A DNA stretch of 64,000 bases from Rhabdophis nuchalis (GCA_039707465.1 CM077643.1:47400605-47464604), one strand, 5' to 3'. Positions 43,314 through 55,428 are shown, counted from the first letter of the stretch. The notes: a model not told the origin generated them from the sequence alone. Made by a program: numbers and translations.

Positions 43314-43412
43314 AGTTTTTGTCTTTAAGATTTAGGGAGGAAATCGACTGCTCAGGAAAATAGAGAATCAGAATCTATTTACCCAGTGGTGAAACTCACT
43401 GATCAATTATGT

Positions 43413-43690
43413 GCCATGAAGACTGTATCAACTCTTAGCAACTACACAGATAGATTTTCTTCATGATGTTCTGGCCTTAAATTTGCTCTTTCATCCTTCC
43501 AATGGAGTAGCGAAAGAGCTTTGTAGCTGAGTCCATCCACCTTGCTGCTGGTTGTTCTCTTTCCTTCCATTTATTTCAACATCAGAGCCTTCTCCAGAGA
43601 ACTAGGTTTTTATATAAAGGGTCCAAAGTAGAATAATTTGAGCCTGATCATTTGTGTCTCAATTGAGAATGCTTGTTGGTGATCCACTTG
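43413..43690 (-). mobile_element. Bov-B/RTE LINE 3' fragment, decayed
   Basis: Minus strand, same region as 28985-29255: 'tgagtccatccaccttgctg', 'cagagccttctccagagaac', 'ataatttgagcctgatcat'. Frame broken. Confidence 0.65.
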
Positions 43691-43710
43691 TCTGTTGGGC
43701 TGTTGATGAA

Positions 43711-43924
43711 ATTACTTTTACTAAATCCTGAAGTTGAGTAAATTCATTCTGGAAAGAACTGTAAAACTAAACTATGGATCTTTTACACTTGATTAGTAAA
43801 TTTCAATTCAAAGATCCAAATTACTTTTACCAAATCCTGAAGTTGACTATATTCATTGTGGAAGAACTGTAAAACTAAATTATGGATCTTTGAATTGAAA
43901 TTTACTAATTGATTAATCAAGTGT
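43711..43924. repeat. Composite direct and inverted repeat
   Basis: A unit of about 72 bp (43711-43782, starting 'attacttttactaaatcctg') is repeated directly at 43818-43890. Between them 43784-43817 is the inverted copy of 43885-43924 ('gatctttgaattgaaatt' type). The arrangement direct-inverted-direct-inverted is unlike a simple tandem duplication. Confidence 0.85.
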
Positions 43925-44351
43925 AAGCAGTGTTAGGGGGTTCGATCTAATTCATCCAGGCGCCTTGTATTTAGTGTATATTAGACTACTTGGGTTCAAT
44001 GGATATACTATAATATATTTTTTCAGGTATCGATTTTATAAGATATTCCCAGAGTCCTAAGCAAACACAAAAATTGTGCTATAGAGACATTCATGCATGT
44101 TTAGTTGCTGACCGGTTTCTAAAAGACTAAGCTGAGTGCTTTTTCCTGTTTCAGTATTTATTTTTGCTACTAAAGCTTAAGTACTACATTTATTTTTGTT
44201 ATCACCTTCTATTCAAACAAATATTTCCTAGTTGCTAATCAAAAAAAGGGGAAAGGGGTTTCTGTTTGAGTCTATTATAGCATCCCCTTCATTGACTTGT
44301 TCCAGGAATTGTGCTTGGAATCAGATTGTCTGAATATACGTATATAAAAAG

Positions 44352-44715
44352 ATAAACAGAATAGAATAGAATTCTTGATTGGCCAAGTGATATTGGACAC
44401 ACAAGGAATTTGTCTTTGGTGCAAAAGATCTCAGTGTACATAAAGAAAAATAAAATACATTCATTAAGAATCATAAAATACAACACTTAGTGATAGTCAT
44501 AGGTTACTAATAAGCAATCAAATTATGTTAGGAAACAAATAAAACAATACAAATTTTAAAGATACTAGCAACATGATTATAGTCATAAGTGGGAAGAGAT
44601 AGTTCTAGGAAGGAAGAGAAGAATAATAGTAATTCAGTCTTAATAGGTAATATGACACTGTTGTGGGAATTAGTTGTTTAGCAGAGTGATGGCATTCGGG
44701 AAAACATATCATTAG
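44352..44715 (-). mobile_element. Non-LTR retrotransposon 3' end, same family as 36735-37560
   Basis: Minus strand: TTCTA units, 'gaattcttgattggccaag', then 3' UTR phrases 'ggacacacaaggaatttgtc', 'agatctcagtgtaca' and 'gactatcact' matching, in reverse, 37290-37495. Remnant of the coding end near 44690. Confidence 0.68.
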
Positions 44716-46880
44716 ATACTTTGCTGGCAAGAGAGATAATGTAGATCGGCAAAGAAATACCTTTCAGTCATTTTCATCACCACAAATTGGGTGCAGAACC
44801 TGTTTTATCTCAAAGGTCACACGTGAGTCTGGTAAATGTTTTGGGAATCTGACTGTCGATGGAGTGGTCCAAATAGGAAGTATGTCCAGATTATTTTTTA
44901 AAGATTATTAAACTTCACTTGCTTATGTACTCATCCAAAATCAAACCCGCTATATTCAATGTAATGTTGCAGTATGTGTTCTCCAGCAGTTAAGGAAATG
45001 ACTGGAGAATAAGGTTCTGGAACACAGCATTTTCAATATGAAGCAAAATAATAATAATCATTCATCAGGGGCAGAACCTTAAACTGGCAGAAGGGAATTT
45101 CAAAAGTAAAGTTAGAAAGTATTACTTCACCCGAAAGAGTAGTGGAAGCTTAAAACCAACTTCCAGTGGAGATAGCGAGTCAGTCCTCAGTGACTGAGTT
45201 TAAACATGCTTGGGATAACTTCCCATATCCGACATCCTACAAAAATGAAAAAACTAAAAATTAAACTAAATAAAATATCAATAATATTAATATTGTCATT
45301 GTAAAAATTACAATGAAATTGGTTAAGAAAACAAAAAAACAAGGACAGATCTGATGAACCACTAGATCTTTTTCTGTGGTCAGTTTTCAATGTTTCTAGG
45401 GATAGGGAAGGATGGCTATCATTTTAAACTACACGGGCAACCTTTCACCATGAGAAGTAGAATGCTCGGACAAATAGAACTGGTCCATATGCAGAGCTCT
45501 GCATACATTATCTGCTGAATAAGGATATCGTTGAGGGTTGAGACAGGCAACTGGTGGCATCCAGGACTAAAGTGGCCCGCTGCCTATATATTGAATCACC
45601 CATGGCCCAACTTTAAAAGCTCATTGCAAGCAACCAGTTCAGACATTTGGTATGAGCAAGCTCTTTCTTGAAGGGGGGACAGAGAGAGAAATGTCAGAAA
45701 AAACTGTGGTCATGTTGGGAGGTGGGCGAAGTGAGGGCTGGGAAGGGAGTGCTAGAAAGGAGAAGCAGAGAGAGAATGGTAGATCCATGCCAGTCCTTTC
45801 TCCTGCCCTCCAACCATTAACATGAGAGTTGCTTCACAGCAAATACTTGGGGAGATTAATAACAATGGGTATTGTGACACTGTAAAGAATAACAAATGTA
45901 TGTTTGCATTCCTTTGGGAATATAGTATTCAACAGAATACTATATACTTGGCTTAATGGGGACAGGGATTTTTGCATCTGGAAGGTTAATCTGCAAGTAA
46001 AAGGACCCAACATAAAAGAATCAGACCCACAGAGCTGTTGCCAGGTAGAAAAAAAAACCATGGCTACATCAGCCAGATCTCACTCAGTATAAATCAAATA
46101 CATCTGCTTCCTCTTGCTATTACTTTTTCTAACACTACAGCTGTTGTTGTTTTTTTATGCCAACTTCATTTAATATTGTTGGTATCATTCTTATATTTTG
46201 ATAGCAACTTACACATTCTGGGAACTGTTTAGCAGAATAGAAGAGGCTAAAATATGAACTGCGCTGGAAGACCTGAAATACTGGATTAGGGATAGATTGT
46301 CATGGAGAAAATTGATCTCTGTGGTTGATAATAGTCAACAATGTTGGCACATAATCAATCAATCAAAATACAGAATGATGATGGAAGACACTGTCCAAAT
46401 AGTCTCTTTCTCATAGTTTATTTAAAATGCTGCCTTCAGTTGGTAGAAAATTATACTGGCATAAAATTTACTGACCTCATTGCTTGATCTCTATCCAGCC
46501 ACAGGTATAATGCTTAGAAAGAATGGTGTTCTTTTTTGTCAGACTACATGGCTTACTGAACAATAAATCTCAACTATCAGCTGAGATTCAGAGATCTGGT
46601 CACAGCAGAAGCTACATAAGTTTCCTTATAGTAAACAAGACAGAAGCAACTTGTATTCAGAAGATCAACCTCCTGTAAATATAGGAATTAAGTTTTATGT
46701 CTGCCCCAGGTTTAAATTCTAGTCCTTTTCCTCCCATTTTTGAGTCATCACATTTGGTTATCTCTGCTCTTTCAACCCGAAGACTGGAACCATCTACTCA
46801 ATGCTTTTGTAGTCATCTTTTGTATCTCATCAGCTTCAGCAATTGCGTTAATTTATTATACATCCGTTTTATTAATATGT
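44716..46880. other. 2.2-kb stretch, mostly unassigned
   Basis: Near 45090-45215 a very decayed LINE-like C-terminus can be guessed ('tggaagcttaaaaccaac', 'agatagcgagtcagtcc'), but I cannot place it. The rest shows no supported feature. Confidence 0.35.
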
Positions 46881-46884
46881 TTGT

Positions 46885-46992
46885 ATTTCCGCTTTTAATT
46901 TTCTTGTGCACCGCCTTGAGTCCCTTCGGGGAGATAGGTGCGGTATAAAAATAAAATAAAATAAAATAAATAAAATTAAATTAAAAAAAAAA
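46885..46992 (+). mobile_element. L2-clade LINE 3' end
   Basis: Only the 3' UTR: 'cttgtgcaccgccttgagtc', 'ggggagataggtgcggtat' and an AAAAT/AAAT tail. Confidence 0.78.
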
Positions 46993-47378
46993 ATGACTGT
47001 GTGCAAGTTATATATTAATGAAAGATACTGATGGATTCCTCTAGCTTTCTCCCCCTCGATTTCACCAGCTATCCGAAAGCATCTATAAATCATTCTCTCT
47101 TATATGGGATGGGGGGCGATGAGGCAACTTTTGACAAAAGTCTGGACTGTCAGGTTTAGCCATCGGTCAATATGTGCTCAGGTTTTGTCTAGATGCCTCA
47201 CACTAAAGGTGGGGTTTCACCATGAAACAGGAAGAAGTTCTCCCAATGGACCATGTGGGTACTTCTCCTACACTTGTCCTTTGATCTGCTAAAGCAGTGA
47301 AGGCTAACCTTTTTGCCATCATGTGCTGAAAGCGGGGGGGGGAGTGCAGGGGGGGGTCGAGCGCATGCATGCCCACAC

Positions 47379-47853
<475 letters not shown>

Positions 47854-48284
47854 GCCCACACCCATAATTCTATGCACACTCCCACCATGCATGCGTGTGC
47901 GACCCATCCCCCCATGCTCCCTACATTTTTGGCACACAATGGCACATAGGACCCATCTTTCACCCTCCCCAGGCTCCAGGGCCTTTCTAGTAGCCTGGGA
48001 AGGGCAAAAATGGGCTTCCACACCCCCTCGGAGGTCCAACAGAGGCCAAAAACAGCCCGTTTCCTGACTTCTAGGAGGCCCAGAAGGCCCAAAAATCAAC
48101 TGCCGGAGCTGAGTTCACGTGCCCATCGATATGGCTCCATGTGCCACTTGTGGCCCGCATGCCATAGGTTCGCCATCACGGTATTTTAAAATAAAGGTTT
48201 ATTGCTGTGTTTTTTTTCAAATACAAGAAAGCAAAGACTCAAGTGAAGCAAGTTCTGGTTTCATCCTTTCTAGACCAGTGAGGG

Positions 48285-48430
48285 GTCCTTGATGCTCTTT
48301 GAGTTTCCTTGTTTTCTTGCAAACGTTTCATTACCCAAACTAGGTAGCATCATCAGTGGTACTCCTAAGAAAGCATGAAAGCTCAGAGAGCACCAAGGGC
48401 TTCTCATGTCAACCCCGAGCTACAAATATT
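48285..48430. repeat. Old interspersed repeat of unknown class
   Basis: 'ggtccttgatgctctttgag', 'gcaaacgtttcattaccc', 'agctcagagagcaccaagg'. The same phrases, more diverged, flank the MITE at 7437-7562. Class not assigned. Confidence 0.45.
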
Positions 48431-48890
48431 CTCCTTTCAGGAAGAGCATTGTGGAAAGTTATCACCCACCCCTCTCCCAGAAAAATGAAATATCCTAGGA
48501 AATATTGAAAAGACAGAATATTACATTCCCCCTGGATATGAAAAAGAGAGGAACATGTTTTAAAGGCAGAATAGCTCCCTGCAGTTTCCTGCCCCCTTTG
48601 TCAATGAGCCATTAAAGTCTGAGCTAGTCCACTTTACATAATAAAGGTAATGTCAGCTTTTCACAGAAACTCACCACATGGCATCTGAGAACTCAACCAA
48701 ACTTGGGATTCAAAACACAGCCTAGAGAGTTGCCCCTGCATGGCCCCATGGGTGTCTGACAACCAATCAGAATACATTTCTTACACAGGAACAGGAAACA
48801 GAAAGGTGGGGCTGAACAGGTTATAAAATGTCTAGCAAACCCCTCCCTCTGCCCTTCTCTTCTTCTCCACCAACATTGAAGCATGTGATC
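48431..48890. other. No feature recognised
   Basis: About 460 bases without a supported feature. Confidence 0.4.
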
Positions 48891-49165
48891 CAGTGGTGGG
48901 TTTCAAATTTTTTAGAACCTACTCTGTAGGTGTGGCCTATTTTGTGGGCGTGGCTTGGCAGTCATGTGACAGGGTGGGAGTGGCCACCTTTTAAAATGTG
49001 GTGAAACTCATTTAACAACGCTCTTGCTTAGCAACCAAAATTTTGGACTCAATTGTGATGATAAATTCTTTCTTTCTTTCTTTCTTCCTTCCTTCCTTCC
49101 TTCCTTCCTTCCTTCCTTCCTTCCTTCCTTCCTACCTTTCCTTTCTTTTCCTTCCCTTTTCTGTT
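48891..49165. mobile_element. hAT-like MITE 'CAGTGGTGGGTTTC', right end lost
   Basis: Begins 'cagtggtgggtttcaaatt' and follows, in inverted orientation, the element at 47379-47853 up to the pyrimidine tract (TTTC then TTCC units). Sequence beyond 49165 no longer matches, so the far end is missing. Confidence 0.8.
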
Positions 49166-50407
49166 CAGGACTCAAGCCATGTGGTCCACCATTAAACCAT
49201 TAAAGCATCTTTCCAAGCAGTCTCTGTGTCTCCAGTCTCCGTGTCTTTTCCCCACTTGGAACTGAACCCAGAAAGACATTTATTTTATCAGCAGGTATGA
49301 AGGTATGAAGTACCTGTTTGTATCAAATAGATGCGAACCCAAGTGCTTGGGTTCTGCAAGGCTGAATTTTAGGCGCAGATGCAACCTGGCATGCTTTCTG
49401 GTCTTGAGAAAAAAATTTCAGCATTCCCCGAATCCTTCCCAGAGTCACATTTTCCCCATAGGGGAAGTTGGGTTCAAATGCTGAAGACTGACAACATAAG
49501 CAAACAGGTGAAATCTCATTTGTGCCCTATGCAGTTCTAAAGGGCGAAAGGGCTCCCTTTTTTTTTTTAAACAAAAGTAATTTGCATGGTTGTTGATGCT
49601 GCTGTATCTCTCAGAAACCAGAGGAAGCAGACCTTGTCCTAGTATTTATCAGACACATGCCGCCCATCTGCTATTGCTGGGGTCAAGAAGGATTTGCAGT
49701 TAATCCTCTAGACCCATCTGCAGGGGGTTCAAAATGCTGACCACAAAGCTAGATGGGATGAAGTTTATTTAATTAAAAAAAAAAGAGAGGAACTGCTCCA
49801 GAGGTTACTGGAAATTACTCTGAAGAAGAAATTGCTTTTGATTGTGTCATTTCTTGAGAGTGGAGGGCGGGTTCATTTTTTTTTTTTAATTTCAAAATGA
49901 AATTGTGCCTAAAAATAAAACTAGCACACAGCAGTCCACCTGTTGCATCTAGCAACCTACACCCACAAATGAAATCGTTGAGTGAATTTCACAAATAGCT
50001 CCAAAGGGGTCTGCATTAAATCTAGGACAGGCCTAAAGAACTGGAATAGGGTTATGCACGTATGCCCACAACTGGCACCAACATATGATCCCGTATTTTC
50101 ATTTTGTGTGTTCTTTGTTTTTGTGAACAAAGGAGAATGTTTTCTTTTCGAAGCTTGGTGGCCCAATGAAGTCTGTGTTTTCTTTTGCATCTACTTGGAA
50201 ATTAGACTTTTTTATATCAATGGAAATTATGCCTAGATTTATTTATTTATCAAATTTAGATGAAAGAGATGACGTACATATAGATGGAATAAACCTTGTT
50301 TAGATAAAAACAATGGACAGGCTGAGCAAGCATCCACTCACCCACCTTTTGGCCAAGTGGGCACTCTTACGAACAATGCACTTTGCTGAAGCTACTCATC
50401 ATTTTTC
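49166..50407. other. 1.2-kb stretch, nothing recognised
   Basis: Contains T- and A-runs (49557, 49785, 49878). No gene or transposon end supported. Confidence 0.4.
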
Positions 50408-51301
50408 GTTCTTTATTTATTTTATTTATTTATTTTTATTTTATTAAATTTATACCCCGCCCTTCTCCAAACGGACCCAGGGCGGCGCACAGGGATGTTA
50501 AAACACATATAAAACATATAAAATTTTAAAAAACTTATTCTAATAGACCCTGCGCTAAAAACCGAATTTAAAAAACCCAAATTTAAAACTATCTAAGAGT
50601 CAGTAATGGGGGTTATGCTAGGCCGGCTAGATGGAATAGGTGTGTCTTCAGACACTTGCGGAAGAGGCGGAGGTCAGAGATGGTGCGGAGTTCAGGGGGT
50701 AGGTCGTTCCAAAGGGCAGGGCCCGCCACAGAGAAGGCTCTTCCCCTGGGTGTCACCAGTCGGCATTGTCCAGCCGACGGCACCCTGAGGAGGCCCTCTC
50801 TGTGGGAGCGTATCGGTCTGAGGGATGTATGGGGCAGGAGGCGGTCTCGCATATAACTAGGCCCCGAGCCATGGAGCGCTTTAAAGATGGTCGTTAAAAC
50901 CTTGAAGCGCACCCGAAAGACCACAGGGAGCCAGTGCAGCTCGCGCAGGATAGGTGTTATGTGGGAGTGTCTAGGCGCTCCTGTAATCACCCGCGCGGCT
51001 GCGTTCTGGACTAGCTGCAGCTTTCGGGTGCACCTCAAGGGGAGCCCCATGTAGAGAGCATTACAGTAGTCAAGTCGAGAGGTGACGAGTGCTTGAGTGA
51101 CTGTGCGTAAGGCACCCCGGTCCAGTAAGGGGCGCAATTGGCGCATCAGGCGTACCTGATGGAATGCCCCCCTGGCCACGGCTGCCACATGATCTTCCAT
51201 AGACAGCCGGGAATCCAGGAGGACACCCAAATTGCGCGCCCTCTCCACGGGGGCCGGTGTTTCGCCCCCAATGGCCAGAGTTGGAATAATCTGGCTTAAT
51301 C
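50408..51301 (-). mobile_element. L2-clade LINE, 5'-truncated
   Basis: Minus strand: ATTT-type tail (50410-50450), 3' end 'acccagggcggcgcacagg', coding part to a truncation near 51301. Belongs to the lineage with 'ctgggtcc' and 'cgcgccctgg' endings, distinct from the left-edge copies. Confidence 0.9.
50613..51248 (-). CDS. L2 LINE ORF2 C-terminal region, open
   Basis: 211 codons: 'MERARNLGVLLDSRLSMEDHV', 'RLDYCNALYMGLP', 'LQLVQNAAARVITG', 'LRELHWLPVVFRVRFKVL', 'PALWNDLPPELRTISDLRLF'. Substitutions relative to the copy at 19015-19650 are spread evenly with no stop. Lacks the RT core. Confidence 0.82.
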   Translation of the reverse strand: MERARNLGVLLDSRLSMEDHVAAVARGAFHQVRLMRQLRPLLDRGALRTVTQALVTSRLDYCNALYMGLPLRCTRKLQLVQNAAARVITGAPRHSHITPILRELHWLPVVFRVRFKVLTTIFKALHGSGPSYMRDRLLPHTSLRPIRSHREGLLRVPSAGQCRLVTPRGRAFSVAGPALWNDLPPELRTISDLRLFRKCLKTHLFHLAGLA

Positions 51302-51594
51302 ATTTCTCTGGAGAGTATTTTCACAGGAACTTTGTTGCTATTATTTGAAATAAAATCAATAAAGAGGCATGTGGCTCTTGAAGTCTAACACATAAGGGGG
51401 ACCTATTACCATAAAGTAGATACTGATCCACAAAATCTTATGAAATAATACATGCATTAGTCTTTAGGATATCTTAAGGCTCTTTGTGTGATCCATATTA
51501 TTATTGTAAAAAGGACTTGAGAAGTTTATTTATTTATTTACTAAATTGGCTTATTTATTTATTTTTGTTAAATGTATATGCCATCCATTTAACT
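51302..51594. other. No feature recognised
   Basis: About 290 bases, AT-rich, with short TTTA repeats near 51527. Confidence 0.4.
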
Positions 51595-51602
51595 TTCTAG
51601 AG

Positions 51603-51797
51603 CAGCGGTTCTCAACCTGCGGGTCGCAACCCCTTTGGGGGTCGAATAACCCTTTCACAGGGGTCGCCAAAGACCACCGGAAAACACATATTTTCGATGG
51701 TCTTAGGAACCGAGACACGAATTCTATGGTTGGGGGTCACCACAACATGAGGAACTGTATTAAAGAGTTGAGGCATTGGGAAGGTTGAGAACCACTG
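51603..51797. mobile_element. SPIN-type hAT element (non-autonomous)
   Basis: 195 bp. Left end 'cagcggttctcaacctg', right end 'aaggttgagaaccactg'. Interior phrases are those of SPIN MITEs as I know them: 'ggtcgcaacccctttggggg', 'aaacacatattttcgatgg', 'tcttaggaaccgagacac', 'gggggtcaccacaacatgag'. Flanks 'ttctagag' (51595-51602) and 'atctaaag' (51798-51805) match at 6 of 8 bases with a central TA, the target pattern of Buster-group hAT elements. SPIN elements are known for horizontal transfer among tetrapods, including squamates. No transposase; moved by one encoded elsewhere. Confidence 0.87.
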
Positions 51798-51954
51798 ATC
51801 TAAAGTGACTCTGGACAGCTTTACTTTGTGATATGCCAATTTCCTATTTTTTATTTTTATTATTATTAAAAGAAGAATGTTTTTTGAAATTATACTAGAG
51901 TGGAGCTGGCAATTCACTGGTTGCCTATCAACCTAACCTCAATGGACCACGGCA

Positions 51955-52070
51955 CAGTTTTATGAAGAGATTGGGCAGTTGTCTTAAATGGTATAGGATT
52001 TCCTGCTTGAGCAGTGGGTCAGACTAGAACATCTGTAAGGTCCCTTCCAACTTTGTTATTCTGTTACAGT
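51955..52070 (+). mobile_element. CR1 LINE 3' end, decayed
   Basis: 'aaatggtataggatttcctg', 'gggtcagactagaacatctg', 'ggtcccttccaactttg', then a TTCTG tail. Only the last 110 bases remain. Confidence 0.7.
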
Positions 52071-52418
52071 GCCTGTGCTTTGGAATAAAACCCTCACCAC
52101 CCAAAAGATCCAGGTGACTCCCACCCTGATGGCAATCTGGAAGGTGTTGAAAGCTGGGTAAGCATATACCTGTTTCTTCTTCTTTAATTGTTCTGGCTTT
52201 TTATTAACTAGAGCACCCAGAACGGTTGGAACATCAGATGCTCTTTAAATCTAAGAACTAATTATATAAATAAACTAACCGTTCCCAGCCACGCGTTGCT
52301 GTGGCCCAGTCTGGTTAAATGGCCAACCAATCTGTGTGTAGATCTACACCTGCACACACAAACACATACACACAACCACCGTATAACCCCCAACCTACCT
52401 ACCTACTATATTACGAGA

Positions 52419-52836
52419 CCGTCTCCTGCCCCATACATCCCTTCGTCCGATCCGCTCCCACAGAGAGGGTCTTCTCCGGGTGCCGTCAGCGGGGCAATGC
52501 CGGCTGGCGACACCCAGAGGAAGGGCCTTCTCTGTGGCGGGCCCGGCCCTCTGGAACGACCTACCCCCCGACTATCTCGGACCTCCGCCTCTTCCGCCAA
52601 CGTCTTAAGACGTATCTATTCCAACAAGCCGGCCTAGGATAGCCCCTACTTCTGACTTTTAAATTTAAAATTAATTTGGTATGGTTTTAAAATGGGTTTT
52701 TAGCACGGGTCTAATAATTTAATATATTTTAATCGATTTTGTATTTTGTATTTTGTGGTTTTAATAATGCCTGTGCGCCGCCCTGGGTCCTAACAAGGAG
52801 AAGGGCGGGGTATAAATTTAATAAAAAAAAAAAAAT
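52419..52836 (+). mobile_element. L2-clade LINE 3' fragment
   Basis: End of ORF2 (about 70 codons, 'HPEEGPSLWRARPSGTTYP' in a shifted frame; the true frame has a short internal deletion near 52565) and the 3' end 'tgtgcgccgccctgggtcc' with an A-rich tail. Same lineage as 25790-26245 and 50408-51301. Confidence 0.83.
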
Positions 52837-52839
52837 TCT

Positions 52840-53036
52840 CCCTCTCTCCCTCTACCTACCTACCTACCTACCTACTGTATTTCTCCCTCTCCCTCTCTAT
52901 CCCTCTACCTACCTACCGACATACTGTATTCCTCCCTCTCTCTATCCCTCTACCTACCTACCTACTGCATTTCTCCCTTCCACTCTCTATCCCTATAGCT
53001 GCCTACCTACCTACCTACCTACCGTATTTCTCCTTG
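52840..53036. repeat. Minisatellite of about four 45-57-bp units with (CTAC)n
   Basis: Each unit has 'ctctatccctctacctac', a variable number of CTAC and 'ctgtatttctcc' or similar. Unit length varies because the CTAC count varies. Confidence 0.8.
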
Positions 53037-53311
53037 AATCTTATGGACAGAGTACTTTATGTCATAAAGGATGACATAATACCTGTGGCACACTGCTCTC
53101 TCTGTATCCATCTACCTACCTTTTTTTTACAATTTTTTACATTTCCGTTGTGTGTGCCTGGCACAGGTGTGACATCTACACAATCTATATATATCATTGG
53201 TGACGTAGTTGAAAGGAACGTTGTGTGAAAATTTGGAAGCGATTGGTGCAGTACTTTCTGAGATTAGTGGTTTTGAACAAACTCTTCTTACATTTTTATT
53301 TATATAGATAG

Positions 53312-53640
53312 TCCTCTGATATAATTTCCTTCCCATGGAATAGATTCTGGATTCTGGGTCAATTATTGCTTTTTATTGTTCAAGATTGTTGTTCTTTTTG
53401 TAGAACCATGAAATCTGAAAGGGGGGAGTGGCTTTTAGTTAAATAGCTAGAATCCTTGATATTTTTAATGTTTTCAAATTAGGCAGGCAAAAATTATATC
53501 TTCAGAAGAGCTCTGTGTGTTAGAAAGCATGAAATTTGGCCAAAATAAAAACATAGGATCATTTTCACCTACCTGGACAGGTCCAAGAAGAATTTCCAAA
53601 GTTGTTTTATCCATATAGGCAAAGTTACACTCTACAAGGG
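53312..53640. other. No feature recognised
   Basis: About 330 bases of AT-leaning sequence. Confidence 0.4.
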
Positions 53641-53648
53641 ATCTAGAT

Positions 53649-53729
53649 CACTTTTCTTGGTTTTAAGGGTGTGAGCTTCTTAAAGTTGAAGTTCACACCT
53701 CTTAAAGTTGGCAAAGTTGAGCAACCCTG
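53649..53729. mobile_element. Shrunken palindromic hAT-like MITE, TSD atctagat
   Basis: 81 bp: 'cttaaagttggcaaagttg' and 'gagcaaccctg' form the right arm; the left arm is eroded. Perfect 8-bp duplication 'atctagat' (53641-53648, 53730-53737), itself palindromic with a central TA. Confidence 0.72.
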
Positions 53730-53737
53730 ATCTAGAT

Positions 53738-54429
53738 TATCAAATACGTTTGTATAATTTTTTTTTAAAAAATCCTTTGGGTGTATTATTTCTGTATGTG
53801 CTGTATTAAAAAGTACCTTATGCAGGGAATAATTTATTTTATTTTACTGTGTCTTTTCCCCCCACAATTATTGACCTTCATGTCCATGATGAAGTATTGC
53901 TATTTGTTTAATTTCTTGGGAGGGGGGAAGAATCAAGATGGAGCAAGTTACCAAATAAATCCACATCCCACTTTGGGAGTACTTTTAATGCAAAGCAGAT
54001 TAAATTTTAAAATAAGTAAATAAATAAATAAAATTGCAATGTGTGTTCCCATATGTAATAAATGCCATCTGTTTTTCAGTTAGAAATATTTGCTTCCAGG
54101 TTTCAGGGAAATCTTGCCAAAATATTCTCCAATGGGTCTTCTTCTGGCCTGGGTGCCTCACTTGGTAACCCTGTTGAATAGCTTCGATGATTTTTAACAC
54201 CGAGACTTGGGTTAGTCTAACAATGCATGTGAAATTCTGTGAAGGGTTGGGAAAGTAGACAGATTGCTGCACAAATTAGGGTTAAATAGATGCCAGGCCT
54301 TGCACGCCAGTATAAAGATAGAGAATGAGAAGCTAGTAGCAATCAAAAGTAGAACAAAGACCAAAAGGTAAAAAAGCTTTCCAGAGGGAGATTAAAACTT
54401 GAAATAAGTCTGAGCATGAGATCTATTAA
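53738..54429. other. No feature recognised
   Basis: About 690 bases, with short AAAT repeats near 54012. Nothing supported. Confidence 0.4.
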
Positions 54430-54552
54430 GAGCCTTCCTGCTTCTTCACTGGAGATTTCCAAACAAAGACTGGACAGCCATTTGTCTGGGATGGTGTAGG
54501 GATTTTTGACCTGAGCAGGGATTAGATTAGAAGTCCTATCAATGTAAACCTA
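54430..54552 (+). mobile_element. CR1 LINE 3' end, decayed
   Basis: 'caaagactggacagccattt' followed by 'gtctgggatggtgtaggg' and 'gattagaagtcctatc'; the end of ORF2 and start of the 3' UTR of CR1. Confidence 0.65.
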
Positions 54553-55102
54553 CAATAATGTAGTCTTACAGTAAAGTAGAATTATCTCACCTAATTGTGT
54601 TTCCTATCATAAGGCTGACATCAAGCTTGCAAGTCTAAAGATACTTCTCTTCCCACATTCCTATTACAGTCTCCAAATTAGAAAATGTTCCTTCTGAGCC
54701 TCTTGCCACCTTTCTGTTAGCTGCTTTTTATCTGATTGCTCCCTTGGTTGTGCATCATTGTCCTGTCTCCCAAAGTCGTTTCCACCTACCATGACATGAT
54801 CTTTGACTGGGCAACTCGTATAGCTGGGGTCAATCTGAACCTGAAAATCATGAGAAGATAGATACACAGGATCCTCATGTCTCCTAACCCAACCACATAT
54901 TACATCCATCCCCCTCCTGGGTGATGAAGACATGGGTCCATGTGGTAGGATCTGCTTTGTTGAGTGCTTCTGATTGCTTTGGAAGAGGTGATGGCAGACC
55001 CCTTCCTTAATATGCTATCACTGGATACAAAGGTTCAGTCTTCAGGTTTTTCCTTTTGGAGAAGGTGATTGAGCTGCAGCTTCAGAGGCCTTGGAGAAAA
55101 CC
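54553..55102. other. No feature recognised
   Basis: About 550 bases without a supported feature. Confidence 0.4.
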
Positions 55103-55110
55103 TCTCTAGA

Positions 55111-55428
55111 CAGGGATTCAGCCAGTTCGGACTCGTTCAGGTGAACTGGTAGCTCCGATGATCAGCTGGGCAGTGAACTGGTTCATGCCAATGATCAGGT
55201 GGGCCTGCCTGCCCACGCACTTTACTTACCTATATCCTCTCAGCTGATTTGCGCACCAGAGTGGATTGCTGCACCTTAGCTGTGTTACTCCCCAGAAGTA
55301 ACATAAATTTTGTTAAAACTGTGCACATGCACAGAGCATGCGTCAGGCATGGGTGGGCATGGAGTGCATACACACACAAAGCATGCAATCACCAAACTGG
55401 TTGTTAAACCAGCAGGATCCCACCACTG
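55111..55428. mobile_element. hAT-like MITE, TSD tctctaga/tatctaga
   Basis: 318 bp. Left 'cagggattcagccagttcgg' and right 'aaaccagcaggatcccacc' plus 'actg' are loosely inverted. Flanks match at 7 of 8 bases. Contains the 'actggt' inverted units seen in 35617-36052. Confidence 0.72.

Larger units (their letters stand above)
52263..53311. mobile_element. TIR-like element of unknown class, interrupted by an L2 and a minisatellite
   Basis: Left end 'tatataaataaac' with 'ccagccacgcgttgctgtgg' just inside. Right end 'tttttatttatata' is the inverted complement over about 12 bases, preceded by 'tttggaagcgattggtgcag'. The L2 (52419-52836) and the CTAC minisatellite lie between. The boundaries are tentative. 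Confidence 0.45.
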
